Below, one piece after another: positions 46,941 through 56,213 of a stretch of 64,000 nt of DNA. Under the pieces are notes generated by a model. That model was given only the letters and a program-made list of their open reading frames with translations, was not told where the DNA came from and ran no database searches. The position numbers and the translations under genes are program-made. Source of the stretch: Acinetobacter corruptisaponis (GTDB lineage Bacteria; Pseudomonadota; Gammaproteobacteria; Pseudomonadales; Moraxellaceae); the NCBI RefSeq assembly GCF_030053775.1, contig NZ_CP125669.1:1545962-1609961 (forward strand), written 5' to 3'. Within the stretch, counting starts at the first letter, position 1, and each line of letters begins with the position of its first letter.

Positions 46941-49076
46941 ATGAGCGCTATTAAATACGAAAAAAACGCTGACAATATTGTAATTCTTACCCTTGATTCA
47001 TCTGGTCAGTCTGCCAACACCATGAATGCGGAGTTCCGTGACTCATTGGATGAGGTCAGCCAAAAACTGAAAGCTGAAACTGATCTCAAAGGCGTTATTT
47101 TCCGCTCAGCCAAGAAAACATTCTTTGCAGGCGGCGATCTGGATGAACTGATTCAGGTTAAACCCGAACATGCCACAGAATTTTTCAAGATGATTGAAAA
47201 GCTCAAAGGTGACTTGCGCACCATTGAAACGCTTGGCGTGCCTGTGGTTGCCGCATTAAATGGTACAGCGCTTGGCGGTGGTTGGGAAATTGCCCTAGGC
47301 TGTCATTACCGTATTGCGATTAATGATCCAAAAACCAAGTTTGGTCTGCCAGAAGTGACTTTAGGCTTACTGCCAGGTGGTGGCGGTATCGTGCGTATGG
47401 TACGCCTGCTCGGTCTCCAAAATGCGTTTCCATTCCTGATGGAAGGCAAGCAGTTTGGCGTGGATAAGGCAAAATCGCTTGGTTTGGTACATGACACCGC
47501 TGAGAATGAACAAGAGCTTTTAGATAAAGCGATTGCATGGGTAAAAGCCAATCCAAAATCGCAACAGCCGTTTGATGTGAAAGGCTACAAGATTCCAGGT
47601 GGTGATCCAAAAACGCCTGCTGTGGCTCAGGTGTTGGCGATTGCACCAGCGATGCTGCGTGATAAAACCAAAGGTTGCTACCCAGCGCCTGAAGCAATCA
47701 TGGCAGCAGCGGTTGAGGGTGCGCAGGTTGATGTTGATACAGCTTTGCGTATCGAATCACGCTATTTTACCCAGCTTACCGTGGGTCAGATTTCCAAGAA
47801 CATGATTGGTACATTCTGGCATGGTCTCAATGCGATCAAGTCAGGTGCGAGCCGCCCTGCTGATGTTGCTAAATGGCAAGCTACAAAAGTAGGTGTTTTA
47901 GGTGCAGGTATGATGGGTGCAGGTATTGCCTATTCAACTGCCATCAAGGGCATTGCTGTGGTACTGAAAGATGTATCAGTGGAAAATGCCGAAAAAGGCA
48001 AAGCCTATTCGCAAAAGCTGCTGGATAAACGTGTTTCTCAGGGTCGTATGACCGCTGAAAAACGTGATCAAGTGCTGTCACTGATTACAGCAACAGCTGA
48101 TGCGGCAGATTTGCAGGGCTGCGACCTGATCATTGAGGCTGTTTTTGAGAATCAGGAACTAAAAGCCAAAGTGACTCAGGAAGCTGAACAGTATCTAGCT
48201 GATGGTGGTATTTTTGCATCCAACACCTCAACCTTACCGATTACGGGTTTAGCGACGGCAAGTAAAGATGCCAAGAACTTTATTGGCCTACACTTCTTTA
48301 GTCCAGTCGATAAAATGCAGTTGGTTGAAATTATCAAGGGCAAAGAGACTTCGGCCAAAACTTTGGCTAAAGCCTATGACTTTGTACAGCAAATTGCCAA
48401 GACGCCAATCGTGGTGAATGACAGCCGCGGCTTCTTTACCAGTCGTGTGTTTGGTACATTCATTCAGGAAGGCATGCGTTTACTTGCTGAAGGCGTACAT
48501 CCAGCCAAGATTGAAATGGCGGCACTCAAGGCAGGCATGCCAGTCGGCCCATTGGCGATTCAGGATGAAGTCTCTTTGACTTTGACTGAACACGTGGCAA
48601 GCGAAACCCGTAAAGCCCTACAGGCTGAGGGCAAAGACCTACCAAAAACCCCTGTGGATGAAGTGGTTCATACCATGATCCACGAACTTAACCGTAAAGG
48701 TAAGGCTGCGGGTGCGGGTTTCTATGAATATCCTGAAAATGGTAAAAAACATTTATGGGATGGACTCAGCCGCTGGACTAAAGACCATGATGTTTCTGAA
48801 CAGGACATCATTGATCGCTTGCTCTATGTTCAGGCACTGGATACTTTACGCTGCTATGAAGAGAATGTTCTGGAATCGGTGATTGATGCCAATGTCGGTT
48901 CGATTTTTGGAATCGGTTTTGCGCCATGGACAGGTGGCGCAATCCAGTTCCTGAACCAGAATGGCATTGAGAAATCTCTCCAGCGTTCAGAACAATTGGC
49001 TGCTCAATATGGTGAGCGTTTCAACCCACCTGAATTACTTAAAAAACATGCCACATCAGGTGAAGTGTTTAAATAA
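46941..49076 (+). CDS. FadB/FadJ-like multifunctional beta-oxidation protein
   Basis: A 711-aa fusion of enoyl-CoA hydratase and 3-hydroxyacyl-CoA dehydrogenase. Hydratase half: FFAGGDLDELI, oxyanion region GTALGGGWEIALGCHYRIA, catalytic block GLPEVTLGLLPGGGG. Dehydrogenase half: Rossmann loop GVLGAGMMGAGIAY, catalytic His in LHFFSPVDKMQLVEI, and two C-terminal domains. It makes 3-ketoacyl-CoA for the thiolase encoded just before. Length is close to E. coli FadB (729) and FadJ (714). Confidence 0.94.
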   Translation: MSAIKYEKNADNIVILTLDSSGQSANTMNAEFRDSLDEVSQKLKAETDLKGVIFRSAKKTFFAGGDLDELIQVKPEHATEFFKMIEKLKGDLRTIETLGVPVVAALNGTALGGGWEIALGCHYRIAINDPKTKFGLPEVTLGLLPGGGGIVRMVRLLGLQNAFPFLMEGKQFGVDKAKSLGLVHDTAENEQELLDKAIAWVKANPKSQQPFDVKGYKIPGGDPKTPAVAQVLAIAPAMLRDKTKGCYPAPEAIMAAAVEGAQVDVDTALRIESRYFTQLTVGQISKNMIGTFWHGLNAIKSGASRPADVAKWQATKVGVLGAGMMGAGIAYSTAIKGIAVVLKDVSVENAEKGKAYSQKLLDKRVSQGRMTAEKRDQVLSLITATADAADLQGCDLIIEAVFENQELKAKVTQEAEQYLADGGIFASNTSTLPITGLATASKDAKNFIGLHFFSPVDKMQLVEIIKGKETSAKTLAKAYDFVQQIAKTPIVVNDSRGFFTSRVFGTFIQEGMRLLAEGVHPAKIEMAALKAGMPVGPLAIQDEVSLTLTEHVASETRKALQAEGKDLPKTPVDEVVHTMIHELNRKGKAAGAGFYEYPENGKKHLWDGLSRWTKDHDVSEQDIIDRLLYVQALDTLRCYEENVLESVIDANVGSIFGIGFAPWTGGAIQFLNQNGIEKSLQRSEQLAAQYGERFNPPELLKKHATSGEVFK

Positions 49077-49100
49077 TACGCTTGTTCCGAACTAAACACA

Positions 49101-49145
49101 TTAATCCTCCTCCCTCTTATCAAAAAGGGAGGAGGATTAATTTTT
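49101..49145. terminator. Strong terminator after the beta-oxidation genes
   Basis: A perfect 15-bp stem TTAATCCTCCTCCCT / AGGGAGGAGGATTAA with a 10-nt loop, followed by TTTTT. It also faces the convergent minus-strand gene. Its right arm contains an AGGAGG-like run that is masked in the stem. Confidence 0.85.
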
Positions 49146-49168
49146 ATGAGTTGCTTTAAACAGGTGAA

Positions 49169-49459
49169 TTAACCTAAAAACCAGACTCTTTGTGGTACAG
49201 GTCTTGCCACCGTCGGTTCTGGCTGTTCGACCAAGGGAACAGGTGCTTTAACAATATTGAGAGACTGGGTGAGGTGATTTACATGACCTTGCAACTCCGT
49301 ATCGTCTATCGTTTTAGCGTAGTCAATCAAATGCTGGGCATATTCCTGATTTTCCACCATATAAAGAACATCGACCACACGGCCAGTGACCCGTCTTAAA
49401 CGCACATAAAACTGTGTAACAGCTGCAAAAACATCCGTATCAGTTGAATCCAAAATCAT
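49169..49459 (-). CDS. Conserved hypothetical protein, 96 aa
   Basis: Starts MILDSTDTDVFAAVTQFYVRL, with GGAG 8 nt before the ATG at 49459; in-frame starts further up (to GTG at 49516) lack such a site. It has a helical middle (VTGRVVDVLYMVENQEYAQHLI) and a Pro-rich C-terminus (KAPVPLVEQPEPTVARPVP). No signal peptide or TM. Family not recognised. Confidence 0.6.
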   Translation of the reverse strand: MILDSTDTDVFAAVTQFYVRLRRVTGRVVDVLYMVENQEYAQHLIDYAKTIDDTELQGHVNHLTQSLNIVKAPVPLVEQPEPTVARPVPQRVWFLG

Positions 49460-49724
49460 TTTTTTCTCCATCATATTCTGTTTTTCATCAATCTTGTTAT
49501 CACTTTCAAAGTGCACGCCTTACCCCTAATCCTGCTCAGCCTATTATCCACCTTGAAAGAATCTGTCTTCATTGTATTGAATACTATGGTGATTTTAATG
49601 ATCCAACAGCATAATCCATATTGGACAAAAGTCGATTTTTAGCCCGCCTCTTAACATCTGCACAATGAGTTCCTCATACTTTTATGCTATAACGCTATTT
49701 ATTTGCGCTCCTTAGGAAAATTCT

Positions 49725-49949
49725 ATGTCTGAAAAACTCTGCCCTGAAACATCTCCCTGGGGTTGGAAAGCCCTGATCATCACCTGTATTTTAAGTTTTA
49801 TTTTTATGGTGGTTTTCTACCTTGCCATGAATAATGAAGCGGACTATATGCCAATGAACCAGAAGAAAGCAGCAACCCAGGCTGAAATGTCACAGTCGTC
49901 CATGACCACCGAAACAGGCAATACTGAAACACATCAACACCAGCACTAA
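49725..49949 (+). CDS. Small single-pass membrane protein with His-rich tail
   Basis: A 74-aa protein: short cytoplasmic N-terminus, one TM helix (ALIITCILSFIFMVVFYLAM), then YMPMNQKKA and a polar tail ending HQHQH. A degraded paralogue lies on the other side of the patatin gene (50964-51200), sharing W-K, FYLAM, DYMP and the His-rich end. The tail could bind metal, but the role is unknown. ATG follows TAGGAAAATTCT. Confidence 0.7.
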   Translation: MSEKLCPETSPWGWKALIITCILSFIFMVVFYLAMNNEADYMPMNQKKAATQAEMSQSSMTTETGNTETHQHQH

Positions 49950-49963
49950 AGTGTTATTGTTGC

Positions 49964-50000
49964 TCATGATGAATCCGTGTTAAACAGGGATTCATCATGA
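49964..50000 (+). other. 13-bp perfect hairpin between the small membrane protein and the patatin gene
   Basis: TCATGATGAATCC (49964-49976) pairs with GGATTCATCATGA (49988-50000), 11-nt loop, ending 15 nt before the patatin ATG. No T-run follows, so it may act in RNA processing or in limiting ribosome access rather than as a simple terminator. Confidence 0.5.
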
Positions 50001-50015
50001 TATTCGAGATGTTCA

Positions 50016-50870
50016 ATGCTTCAGCAAAATCGTCAGGCACTGGTCGTTGAAGGTGGTGGAATGCGTGGCGCATTCACCAGCGGTGTTCTGGATGCATTTT
50101 TACAGCAACAATTTAATCCCTTTGACCTCTGTGTCGGTGTCTCCTCAGGTTCTACCAATGTTGCCAACTACCTCGCCGCACAACAGGGCCGCACCCTGCA
50201 AATCTATCTAGATCACTCACTCCGCCCTGAATTCATCCATTATGGCCGCTTTTTTAAAGGTGGCGACCTGCTCGACTTAAAATGGATGTGGGATGTGGTT
50301 GAACAGGAACATCCGCTCAATCAGGCACATTTATTTGCCAATCATCCAGAGTTTTATATGGTGCTCACCCATGCCATTTCAGGTGAGGCAACCTATATCA
50401 AGGCCTCTAAGGACAATATCCTCGATGGATTGAAGGCATCCAGCTCCATTCCTGTACTGACCCGACAGGCGGTTGACATATTTGGTGAACCCTACTTTGA
50501 TGGTGGTGTTGCAGATGCATTGCCCGTGCACTGGGCAGCACAGCAGCATGAGGTTTGCAAACTGATGGTGCTACGGACACGCCCGCAAAATTATCACAAG
50601 ACCAGCAGCAAAGGTGACCAGCTCCTTGCCAAATATCTGTTTAAGCAACAACGTGGTTTTGCCCAAAGCTTATTAACCAGAACACAACGCTATAACGATT
50701 CCGTCGAATTTGTACGCTCACCAGCAGAGCAGAAAATTCTGGAGGTGTGTCCTCCTGATTTAAAGAACATGGCTGGGCGACTCTCCAAGAACAGAGCGAA
50801 AATACGTTATAGTTATGATGTGGGTCTGGAAACTGGATTAAAGGCAATTGAGGACTGGCACAAGCTTTAA
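50016..50870 (+). CDS. Patatin-like phospholipase
   Basis: A 284-aa cytoplasmic patatin. The oxyanion-hole motif is GGGMRGAF, the nucleophile Ser lies in GVSSGS (GxSxG) and the Asp of the dyad lies in DGGVADA. These are the YjjU-type features. It should hydrolyse phospholipid or lysophospholipid acyl esters. It is flanked by two paralogous small membrane proteins, which may recruit it to the membrane (inference only). Confidence 0.9.
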   Translation: MLQQNRQALVVEGGGMRGAFTSGVLDAFLQQQFNPFDLCVGVSSGSTNVANYLAAQQGRTLQIYLDHSLRPEFIHYGRFFKGGDLLDLKWMWDVVEQEHPLNQAHLFANHPEFYMVLTHAISGEATYIKASKDNILDGLKASSSIPVLTRQAVDIFGEPYFDGGVADALPVHWAAQQHEVCKLMVLRTRPQNYHKTSSKGDQLLAKYLFKQQRGFAQSLLTRTQRYNDSVEFVRSPAEQKILEVCPPDLKNMAGRLSKNRAKIRYSYDVGLETGLKAIEDWHKL

Positions 50871-50963
50871 TTCACCATAAACAATTCTGCGTTTTCACTT
50901 GGCAACCTAGGCTAAAAAGGCGCAGAATCTGGTTTTACTTTTTGTTTATTTTTGGAATTTATT

Positions 50964-51200
50964 ATGAGTAATCAACCATCTCCATAAAAAGATTCAAGTG
51001 AAACCGTATTGGGATGGAAGTTTGTCATCATTGTGGGTGTACTCAGCACCATTTTCCTCACTTTTTTTTATTTGGCGATGAGCCAGGAACCTGACTATAT
51101 GCCAGGTGCGCAACGTAAGGCACAGCAACAAAAACAACAGGCTGAAAACACTTCCCCCGCTTCAGAAGTGGTTGAACAATCCCATCAGCACCACGAATGA
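50964..51200 (+). pseudogene. Small single-pass membrane protein interrupted by an early stop (paralogue of 49725-49949)
   Basis: The natural start, ATG at 50964, reads MSNQPSP and then hits TAA at 50985-50987. Immediately beyond, the same frame continues with KDSSETVLGWKFVIIVGVLSTIF, FYLAM, DYMPGAQRKA and ends EQSHQHHE, aligning with the 74-aa paralogue across the stop. A TTG at 51009 could restart translation (63 aa), but it has no ribosome site. This is most simply a nonsense-mutated gene, unless the stop is a sequencing error. Confidence 0.65.
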
Positions 51201-51276
51201 TTGAATTGGGCTAGCATACCTAAAATTTGACACCAGAAATTATAGAGTTTAAGTTCAATCCATTAATCTATAACAC

Positions 51277-51699
51277 TTATTGTATAAGTGGCATCATCAT
51301 TTCAATATGCGGAATGCCACATTCATCATACGGATCGCCTTGCGTGACAAAACCAAGTTTTTCATAAAATGAAATGGCATGAACCTGTGATGACAGTTTG
51401 AGGAATGGACGATATTGCTGTTGTGCATAGTGAATGATATCCAACATAATCATTCTTCCAATGCCCTGCCCCCGATACTCCTGCATAACTGCCACACGCC
51501 CAACACTGTTGTTTTGCAATAGACGCGCTGTGGCTACAGGTTGATCACAATCATAAACCACAAAATGCTGTGAAATTGCATCCTGATCATCCCACTCATC
51601 CTGTTCAGGAATATTTTGTTCGACAATAAACACCTGTTCCCGAATCATTCTGGCATCTTGCTGCAATTGATCCCAATCGCCATTTTCAACGCTTAACAT
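51277..51699 (-). CDS. GNAT-family N-acetyltransferase
   Basis: A 140-aa acetyltransferase: MLSVENGDWDQLQQDARMIREQVF at the start, then the acetyl-CoA loop VAVMQEYRGQGIGRMIM and FYEKLGF near the end, the ElaA/YjcF-like pattern. The frame is open further upstream, overlapping the methyltransferase gene, but the ATG at 51699 gives the family length and lies 16 nt after that gene. Substrate unknown. Confidence 0.86.
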   Translation of the reverse strand: MLSVENGDWDQLQQDARMIREQVFIVEQNIPEQDEWDDQDAISQHFVVYDCDQPVATARLLQNNSVGRVAVMQEYRGQGIGRMIMLDIIHYAQQQYRPFLKLSSQVHAISFYEKLGFVTQGDPYDECGIPHIEMMMPLIQ

Positions 51700-51715
51700 A
51701 CCGATCTCAACACGC

Positions 51716-52993
51716 CTAACACTTGCAACCCAGATTTTCGACTGGCATTTGATCCTGCAACAACAATTCCAGACTTTGTTTTTCAATGCCATACATGGCT
51801 TTTAAGGCCTGAATCTGCTGCATGATGTTTGGGTCAGGCTGTTGAATATCCTTGCGCTTGGTTGCCAGAATCATCTTGTTTTTGCTGGTATGTTCCAATG
51901 CCACAAATTCAAATACCTTGGTTTCATAACCGTATGCCTTTAGCAATAAGGCTCGTAGGGTATCGGTCAGCATTTCTGCCTGCTGGCCTGCATGAATCCC
52001 GAACTGGAGCATGGGTTGCAATACATCTGGGCTCTTGAGTTGTGGTCTTAATTCCTTATGGCAACACGGCGCACACATAATCATGGAAGCATTGAGACGA
52101 ATCCCAGTATGAATGGCAAAGTCAGTTGCAATGTCACAGGCATGCAGGGCAATCATCACATCCAAGTCACTCGAACGAGGTTCTCGTCTTGCGCTCGGAT
52201 AAAGCGATGCTTCATTTAATCCTCGCTCATCAGGTTGATAACTGCGTACATCACCCTCAAAAAAATCGAGATGATGATATCCGACCTGATCAGCCACATT
52301 TTGGCAGAACTCCACCAGATTGGAACGCAGTTCAACGCCAGTAATCAATGGTATCTTGTCTTGTGCCTGCAAATAGTCATACAAGGCAAAGGTTAAATAG
52401 CCCTTGCCTGAACCAAAATCGACAATGTTCAACTCTTGCTGTGAGGCATCAATCTGTTCATAGGCATTGGAAAAGATTTCAATGAACTTATTAATCTGTT
52501 TCCACTTACGCGCCATGCTTGGAATGATCTGCCCTTTTTCATCGGTAATACCTAGATGCTTCAGGAATGGGCTGTGTTGTTGCACATAACGTTGTTTTTC
52601 CCGATTATGCTGATGCTGTTCCACTTTGGTTGCAGAAGCCTGTTTTTTCTGGATATTGAGCATGGCTTTCTTTTTATTTTTCTTCAGTTGAATATCCTGA
52701 TTGAGTGTAAATAAATTTGCCTGTTTAGACTGCGCCAATAATTCTGCTATTTTCTCCAGCCCCTCATCCATTACATAGTTTTTGGTGATGTCCTGAGTGG
52801 TGTGGTGATACAGGCAAGTCAAGGTTGGCTGTCCCTGCAACTCAATCATGCGAAAAGTCATCTTTTCCAGATCTGCCAGATCACCCTTGTACTGACTAAG
52901 AATCAGCCGTTCAAAACTTTTATTTTCAATAGATTGCTGGATATCCAAGAAAAACTGCTGTTCCTGTTCAAAAGAAAATTTCGGCGCAAACAT
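51716..52993 (-). CDS. SAM-dependent methyltransferase, METTL25/RRNAD-like (Methyltransf_32 type)
   Basis: This 425-aa protein has a charged, Lys/Gln-rich helical N-terminal part and then the SAM motif VDFGSGKGYLTFALYDYL. LITGVELRSNLVEFCQNVA, DVMIALHACDIATDFAI and APCCHKELRP follow. The last (PCCH) is typical of the METTL25-like group. The substrate, rRNA or protein, is not known. It is first in a two-gene run with the GNAT gene. Confidence 0.83.
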   Translation of the reverse strand: MFAPKFSFEQEQQFFLDIQQSIENKSFERLILSQYKGDLADLEKMTFRMIELQGQPTLTCLYHHTTQDITKNYVMDEGLEKIAELLAQSKQANLFTLNQDIQLKKNKKKAMLNIQKKQASATKVEQHQHNREKQRYVQQHSPFLKHLGITDEKGQIIPSMARKWKQINKFIEIFSNAYEQIDASQQELNIVDFGSGKGYLTFALYDYLQAQDKIPLITGVELRSNLVEFCQNVADQVGYHHLDFFEGDVRSYQPDERGLNEASLYPSARREPRSSDLDVMIALHACDIATDFAIHTGIRLNASMIMCAPCCHKELRPQLKSPDVLQPMLQFGIHAGQQAEMLTDTLRALLLKAYGYETKVFEFVALEHTSKNKMILATKRKDIQQPDPNIMQQIQALKAMYGIEKQSLELLLQDQMPVENLGCKC

Positions 52994-53093
52994 AGTGAAA
53001 ACCTGACAAATGGAAACTAAATTTTAAAGCGTCTTACTTTAAAAGGGAAATTGCATTACGATACAGTTGTATTTTTATTCAGATGAGCTGTGA

Positions 53094-53735
53094 ATGGCTT
53101 CAACCTCCCCACTCGATTATGATCCCAAAGAAGAACTGATCAATGCCTATAGTCATGGCCTGGGTGCCGTACTGGCATTGATTGCTACCATTTTTCTGAT
53201 TGTGAAAGGCTATGGTTTACCTTTGGGACAATGGATCAGCTTATGGGTCTATGGTCTGAGTCTGGTATTATTGCTCAGCAGTTCCATGTTGTATCACTTT
53301 GCCCAGGACGAACGTAAACGTTATTGGTATAAAAAGCTCGATCATACTGCCATTTATTATTTAATTGCAGGGACTTACACGCCCTTTCTCAGCATTGCCA
53401 TTCCAACGGCAAAGGCACACGACCTACTGATTGCCCTCTGGGTCATTGCGCTGATTGGAACACTGTTTAAGCTGGTGTTTATTCACCGTTTCCAGAAAGT
53501 GTCTCTGGCAGCCTATCTGGTGATGGGCTGGTTGGCTGTTTTGGTCATGGACGATATGCAACGTTATCTTGCGCAAGATGCAATACAGCTGTTAGTCGCA
53601 GGCGGACTCGCCTATACGGTCGGCACATTGTTTTATGCTTTAAAAAAGGTAAGATATACCCACGCAATTTGGCATGTTTTTGTGCTATTAGGGGCAGGTT
53701 TACACTTTTTAGCGATCTATTGCTATGTATTATAA
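53094..53735 (+). CDS. Hemolysin III / YqfA-like PAQR membrane protein
   Basis: A 213-aa, seven-TM protein with the family motifs EELINAYSHGLGAVLA, SSSMLYHFAQDE...RYWYKKLDHTAIYYLIAGTYTPF and HAIWHVFVLLGAGLHFLAIY. The conserved Ser, His and Asp that form the metal site in PAQR proteins are present. The haemolysin name is historical; the role in lipid or envelope homeostasis is uncertain. Confidence 0.9.
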   Translation: MASTSPLDYDPKEELINAYSHGLGAVLALIATIFLIVKGYGLPLGQWISLWVYGLSLVLLLSSSMLYHFAQDERKRYWYKKLDHTAIYYLIAGTYTPFLSIAIPTAKAHDLLIALWVIALIGTLFKLVFIHRFQKVSLAAYLVMGWLAVLVMDDMQRYLAQDAIQLLVAGGLAYTVGTLFYALKKVRYTHAIWHVFVLLGAGLHFLAIYCYVL

Positions 53736-53836
53736 ATCCATGCATCGCAGGCAGCTTGCTGGGTAAATTCCGCATTCAAAAGAAATTTTCAGGAAAGGTT
53801 TTACTGTTTCCTGAATAAATCACATTAAGGTTTTGT

Positions 53837-55147
53837 ATGTCGTCAAACGCTACGACTGTCACCACTGAAGTGGCCAGTAATTCAAAGGTACGGGTATTAT
53901 TTGCCAGTCTGGTGGGTACTACGATTGAGTTTTTCGACTTTTATATCTATGCCACAGCGGCAGTCCTGATTTTCCCCCATTTATTTTTTCCAGAAAGCAG
54001 TGATGGTGCTGCGGTACTCAAATCACTGGCAACCTTTGCCATCGCCTTTATTGCCCGCCCGATTGGTGCGGCGATTTTTGGACATCTAGGTGATCGAATT
54101 GGGCGTAAAGCCACATTGGTTGCCGCCCTACTCACCATGGGGATTTCCACTGTCTGTATCGGGCTGCTTCCGACATATGCCCAGATTGGCATTATTGCCC
54201 CATTGCTACTCGCCTTATGCCGTTTAGGACAAGGTTTAGGCTTGGGTGGGGAATGGAGTGGCGCGGTTTTACTTGCCACTGAAAATGCTCCAGAGGGTAA
54301 ACGTGCATGGTATGGCATGTTCCCACAACTTGGCGCACCGATTGGCTTTATTCTGGCAACAGGTTCATTCCTCCTGCTGAATGCCTTTATGTCTGAACAG
54401 GCCTTTATGACATGGGGCTGGCGGATTCCCTTTATCTCCAGTGCAATTCTGGTGTTGGTCGGTTTGTATATCCGTTTAAAACTGCATGAAACCCCTGCTT
54501 TCCAGAAAGTGTTGAATAAGCAGAAAGAGGTCAATGTCCCTTTCAAGGAAGTTATGACCAAGCATTTCCCGATGTTGGTACTGGGCACCATTGCCGCAAT
54601 CTGTACCTTTGTGGTGTTCTATCTGACCACAGTATTTGCACTCAATTGGGGAACCTCCAAGCTCGGTTATGCGCGCGGTGATTTTCTTGGCTTGCAGTTG
54701 ATTGCCACGCTATGCTTTGCAGCATTTATTCCGCTGTCTGCGATTTTTGCAGAGAAGTTTGGCCGTAAAAACACCTCGATTGCTGTCTGCGTACTTTCAG
54801 CACTGTTCGGATTATGCTTTGCGCCACTACTGGGTTCAGGTAATCCAATACTGGTGTTCCTGTTCCTCTGTATCGGCCTTTCCATCATGGGACTGACTTA
54901 TGGCCCGATTGGCACTGTACTTTCTGAGATTTTCCCAACCTCAGTACGCTACACAGGTTCAGCCCTGACATTCAATTTGGCAGGTATTTTTGGTGCATCC
55001 TTTGCCCCTTATATCGCCACCAAACTGGCGGAAAACTATGGTCTGGGTGCTGTTGGTTTATATCTCAGTTTGGCATCCATTCTCTCTTTAATCGCGTTTT
55101 TACTGATTCGTGAAACCAAGCATGATGATGTAAACAACCAGATTTAA
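53837..55147 (+). CDS. MFS transporter of the metabolite:H+ symporter (MHS) family
   Basis: A 436-aa, 12-TM transporter like ProP, KgtP and ShiA. FFDFYIYATAAVLIFPHLFFPES at TM1, FGHLGDRIGRKATL (MFS signature loop), GLGLGGEWSGAVLLATENAP and a YGPIGTVLSEIFPTSVRYTGSAL block near TM9-10 are all present. Substrate is probably an organic acid or osmolyte and cannot be fixed. A hairpin follows the stop. Confidence 0.9.
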   Translation: MSSNATTVTTEVASNSKVRVLFASLVGTTIEFFDFYIYATAAVLIFPHLFFPESSDGAAVLKSLATFAIAFIARPIGAAIFGHLGDRIGRKATLVAALLTMGISTVCIGLLPTYAQIGIIAPLLLALCRLGQGLGLGGEWSGAVLLATENAPEGKRAWYGMFPQLGAPIGFILATGSFLLLNAFMSEQAFMTWGWRIPFISSAILVLVGLYIRLKLHETPAFQKVLNKQKEVNVPFKEVMTKHFPMLVLGTIAAICTFVVFYLTTVFALNWGTSKLGYARGDFLGLQLIATLCFAAFIPLSAIFAEKFGRKNTSIAVCVLSALFGLCFAPLLGSGNPILVFLFLCIGLSIMGLTYGPIGTVLSEIFPTSVRYTGSALTFNLAGIFGASFAPYIATKLAENYGLGAVGLYLSLASILSLIAFLLIRETKHDDVNNQI

Positions 55148-55155
55148 ACCTCATT

Positions 55156-55197
55156 TTCCAGATGATCCAAAAATAAAAAAACCTGGATCATCTGGAA
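55156..55197 (+). other. 13-bp perfect hairpin after the MHS transporter gene
   Basis: TTCCAGATGATCC (55156-55168) pairs with GGATCATCTGGAA (55185-55197) around a 16-nt A-rich loop, starting 9 nt after the stop. No T-run follows on the plus strand. It is probably a 3'-end or processing structure; Rho-dependent ending is possible. Confidence 0.5.
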
Positions 55198-55307
55198 TAC
55201 CATTTATCGGGCAATACCCAAGCCTACCCTGTTAAATAGATCACAACATTTTCCAAAATATTTTTTATGGTAAAATTACCGCTTCCATTTTTTTAGACGA
55301 TTGTGTT

Positions 55308-56213
55308 ATGTACGCAGTGATTATCGTTGCCGTATTTTTGCTCAGCTTCTTATATACCTATTATCGTGGTAAAGAACGCTTAAAAGCCTCTAGACAATTA
55401 TTTGATCATTCCACGTTTTTGGCACCCGTCAATATGTTTATGACTGGCTTCTCAAAGCTCCCAAATCAACCATTCTTTGATGTGGCACAGTTCCCAGAGC
55501 TCAAGCCATTGCAGGATAACTGGCAGGTGATTCGTGAGGAAGCCATTCAACTCCAAAGCCAGATTAAGGCGGCGGAAAAAAATAATGATGCGGGTTTTAA
55601 CACATTCTTTAAACGTGGCTGGAAACGTTTCTACTTAAAATGGTATCAGGACAGCCACCCATCGGCGCAGCAACTTTGTCCTAAAACAGTGGCATTACTG
55701 GAAAGTATTCCCTCTGTCAAAGCTGCCATGTTTACTGAGCTACCATCAGGAAGTTATTTAGGCAAACACCGCGACCCTTATGCAGGTTCAGTTCGTTATC
55801 ATTTAGGTTTAGTCACACCAAATAGCGATGACTGCTTCATTGAGGTCGATCAGGAACGTTATAGCTGGAGAGATGGTGAAGCCACCGTTTTTGATGAAAC
55901 CTATGTGCATTGGGCGCATAACCAGACTGATCAAACCCGTATTATCCTGTTCTGTGACATCGAACGTCCGATGAAATGGGGCTGGGCACAACGTTTCAAC
56001 CACTGGTTTGGACGCAATGTCATGTCTGCGGCAAGCTCGCCAAATGATGATCAGGACAAAACTGGCTTTATCAATCGCATCTTTAAATACGGCTATGCGG
56101 TACACCATTATGGTCGTGGCTTAAAGCAACGTAACCGTCGTCTATACTATGTATCTAAATGGCTGCTGTTTGGCATGATTATCGGGCTCATCTTGCTGCC
56201 AAGCTTTTTATAA
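55308..56213 (+). CDS. lpxO: LpxO-like aspartyl/asparaginyl beta-hydroxylase (lipid A 2-hydroxylase)
   Basis: A 301-aa Fe(II)/2-oxoglutarate dioxygenase anchored in the membrane by N- and C-terminal TM helices (IIVAVFLLSFLYTYY; WLLFGMIIGLILLPSF). Active-site ligands: HRD in LGKHRDPYAGSVRYHLG and the distal His in ETYVHWAHNQT, plus an Arg (DQTRIILF) for 2-oxoglutarate. This matches LpxO, which 2-hydroxylates a lipid A acyl chain. The exact target could also be another lipid. Confidence 0.88.
   Translation: MYAVIIVAVFLLSFLYTYYRGKERLKASRQLFDHSTFLAPVNMFMTGFSKLPNQPFFDVAQFPELKPLQDNWQVIREEAIQLQSQIKAAEKNNDAGFNTFFKRGWKRFYLKWYQDSHPSAQQLCPKTVALLESIPSVKAAMFTELPSGSYLGKHRDPYAGSVRYHLGLVTPNSDDCFIEVDQERYSWRDGEATVFDETYVHWAHNQTDQTRIILFCDIERPMKWGWAQRFNHWFGRNVMSAASSPNDDQDKTGFINRIFKYGYAVHHYGRGLKQRNRRLYYVSKWLLFGMIIGLILLPSFL

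Noticed and set aside
49146..49172. Eight-codon ORF (ATG at 49146) behind an AGGAGG-like run in the terminator stem
   Set aside because: The purine run is locked in a 15-bp terminator stem and the ORF lies downstream of the T-tract, overlapping the end of the convergent gene; more simply a terminator with chance features.
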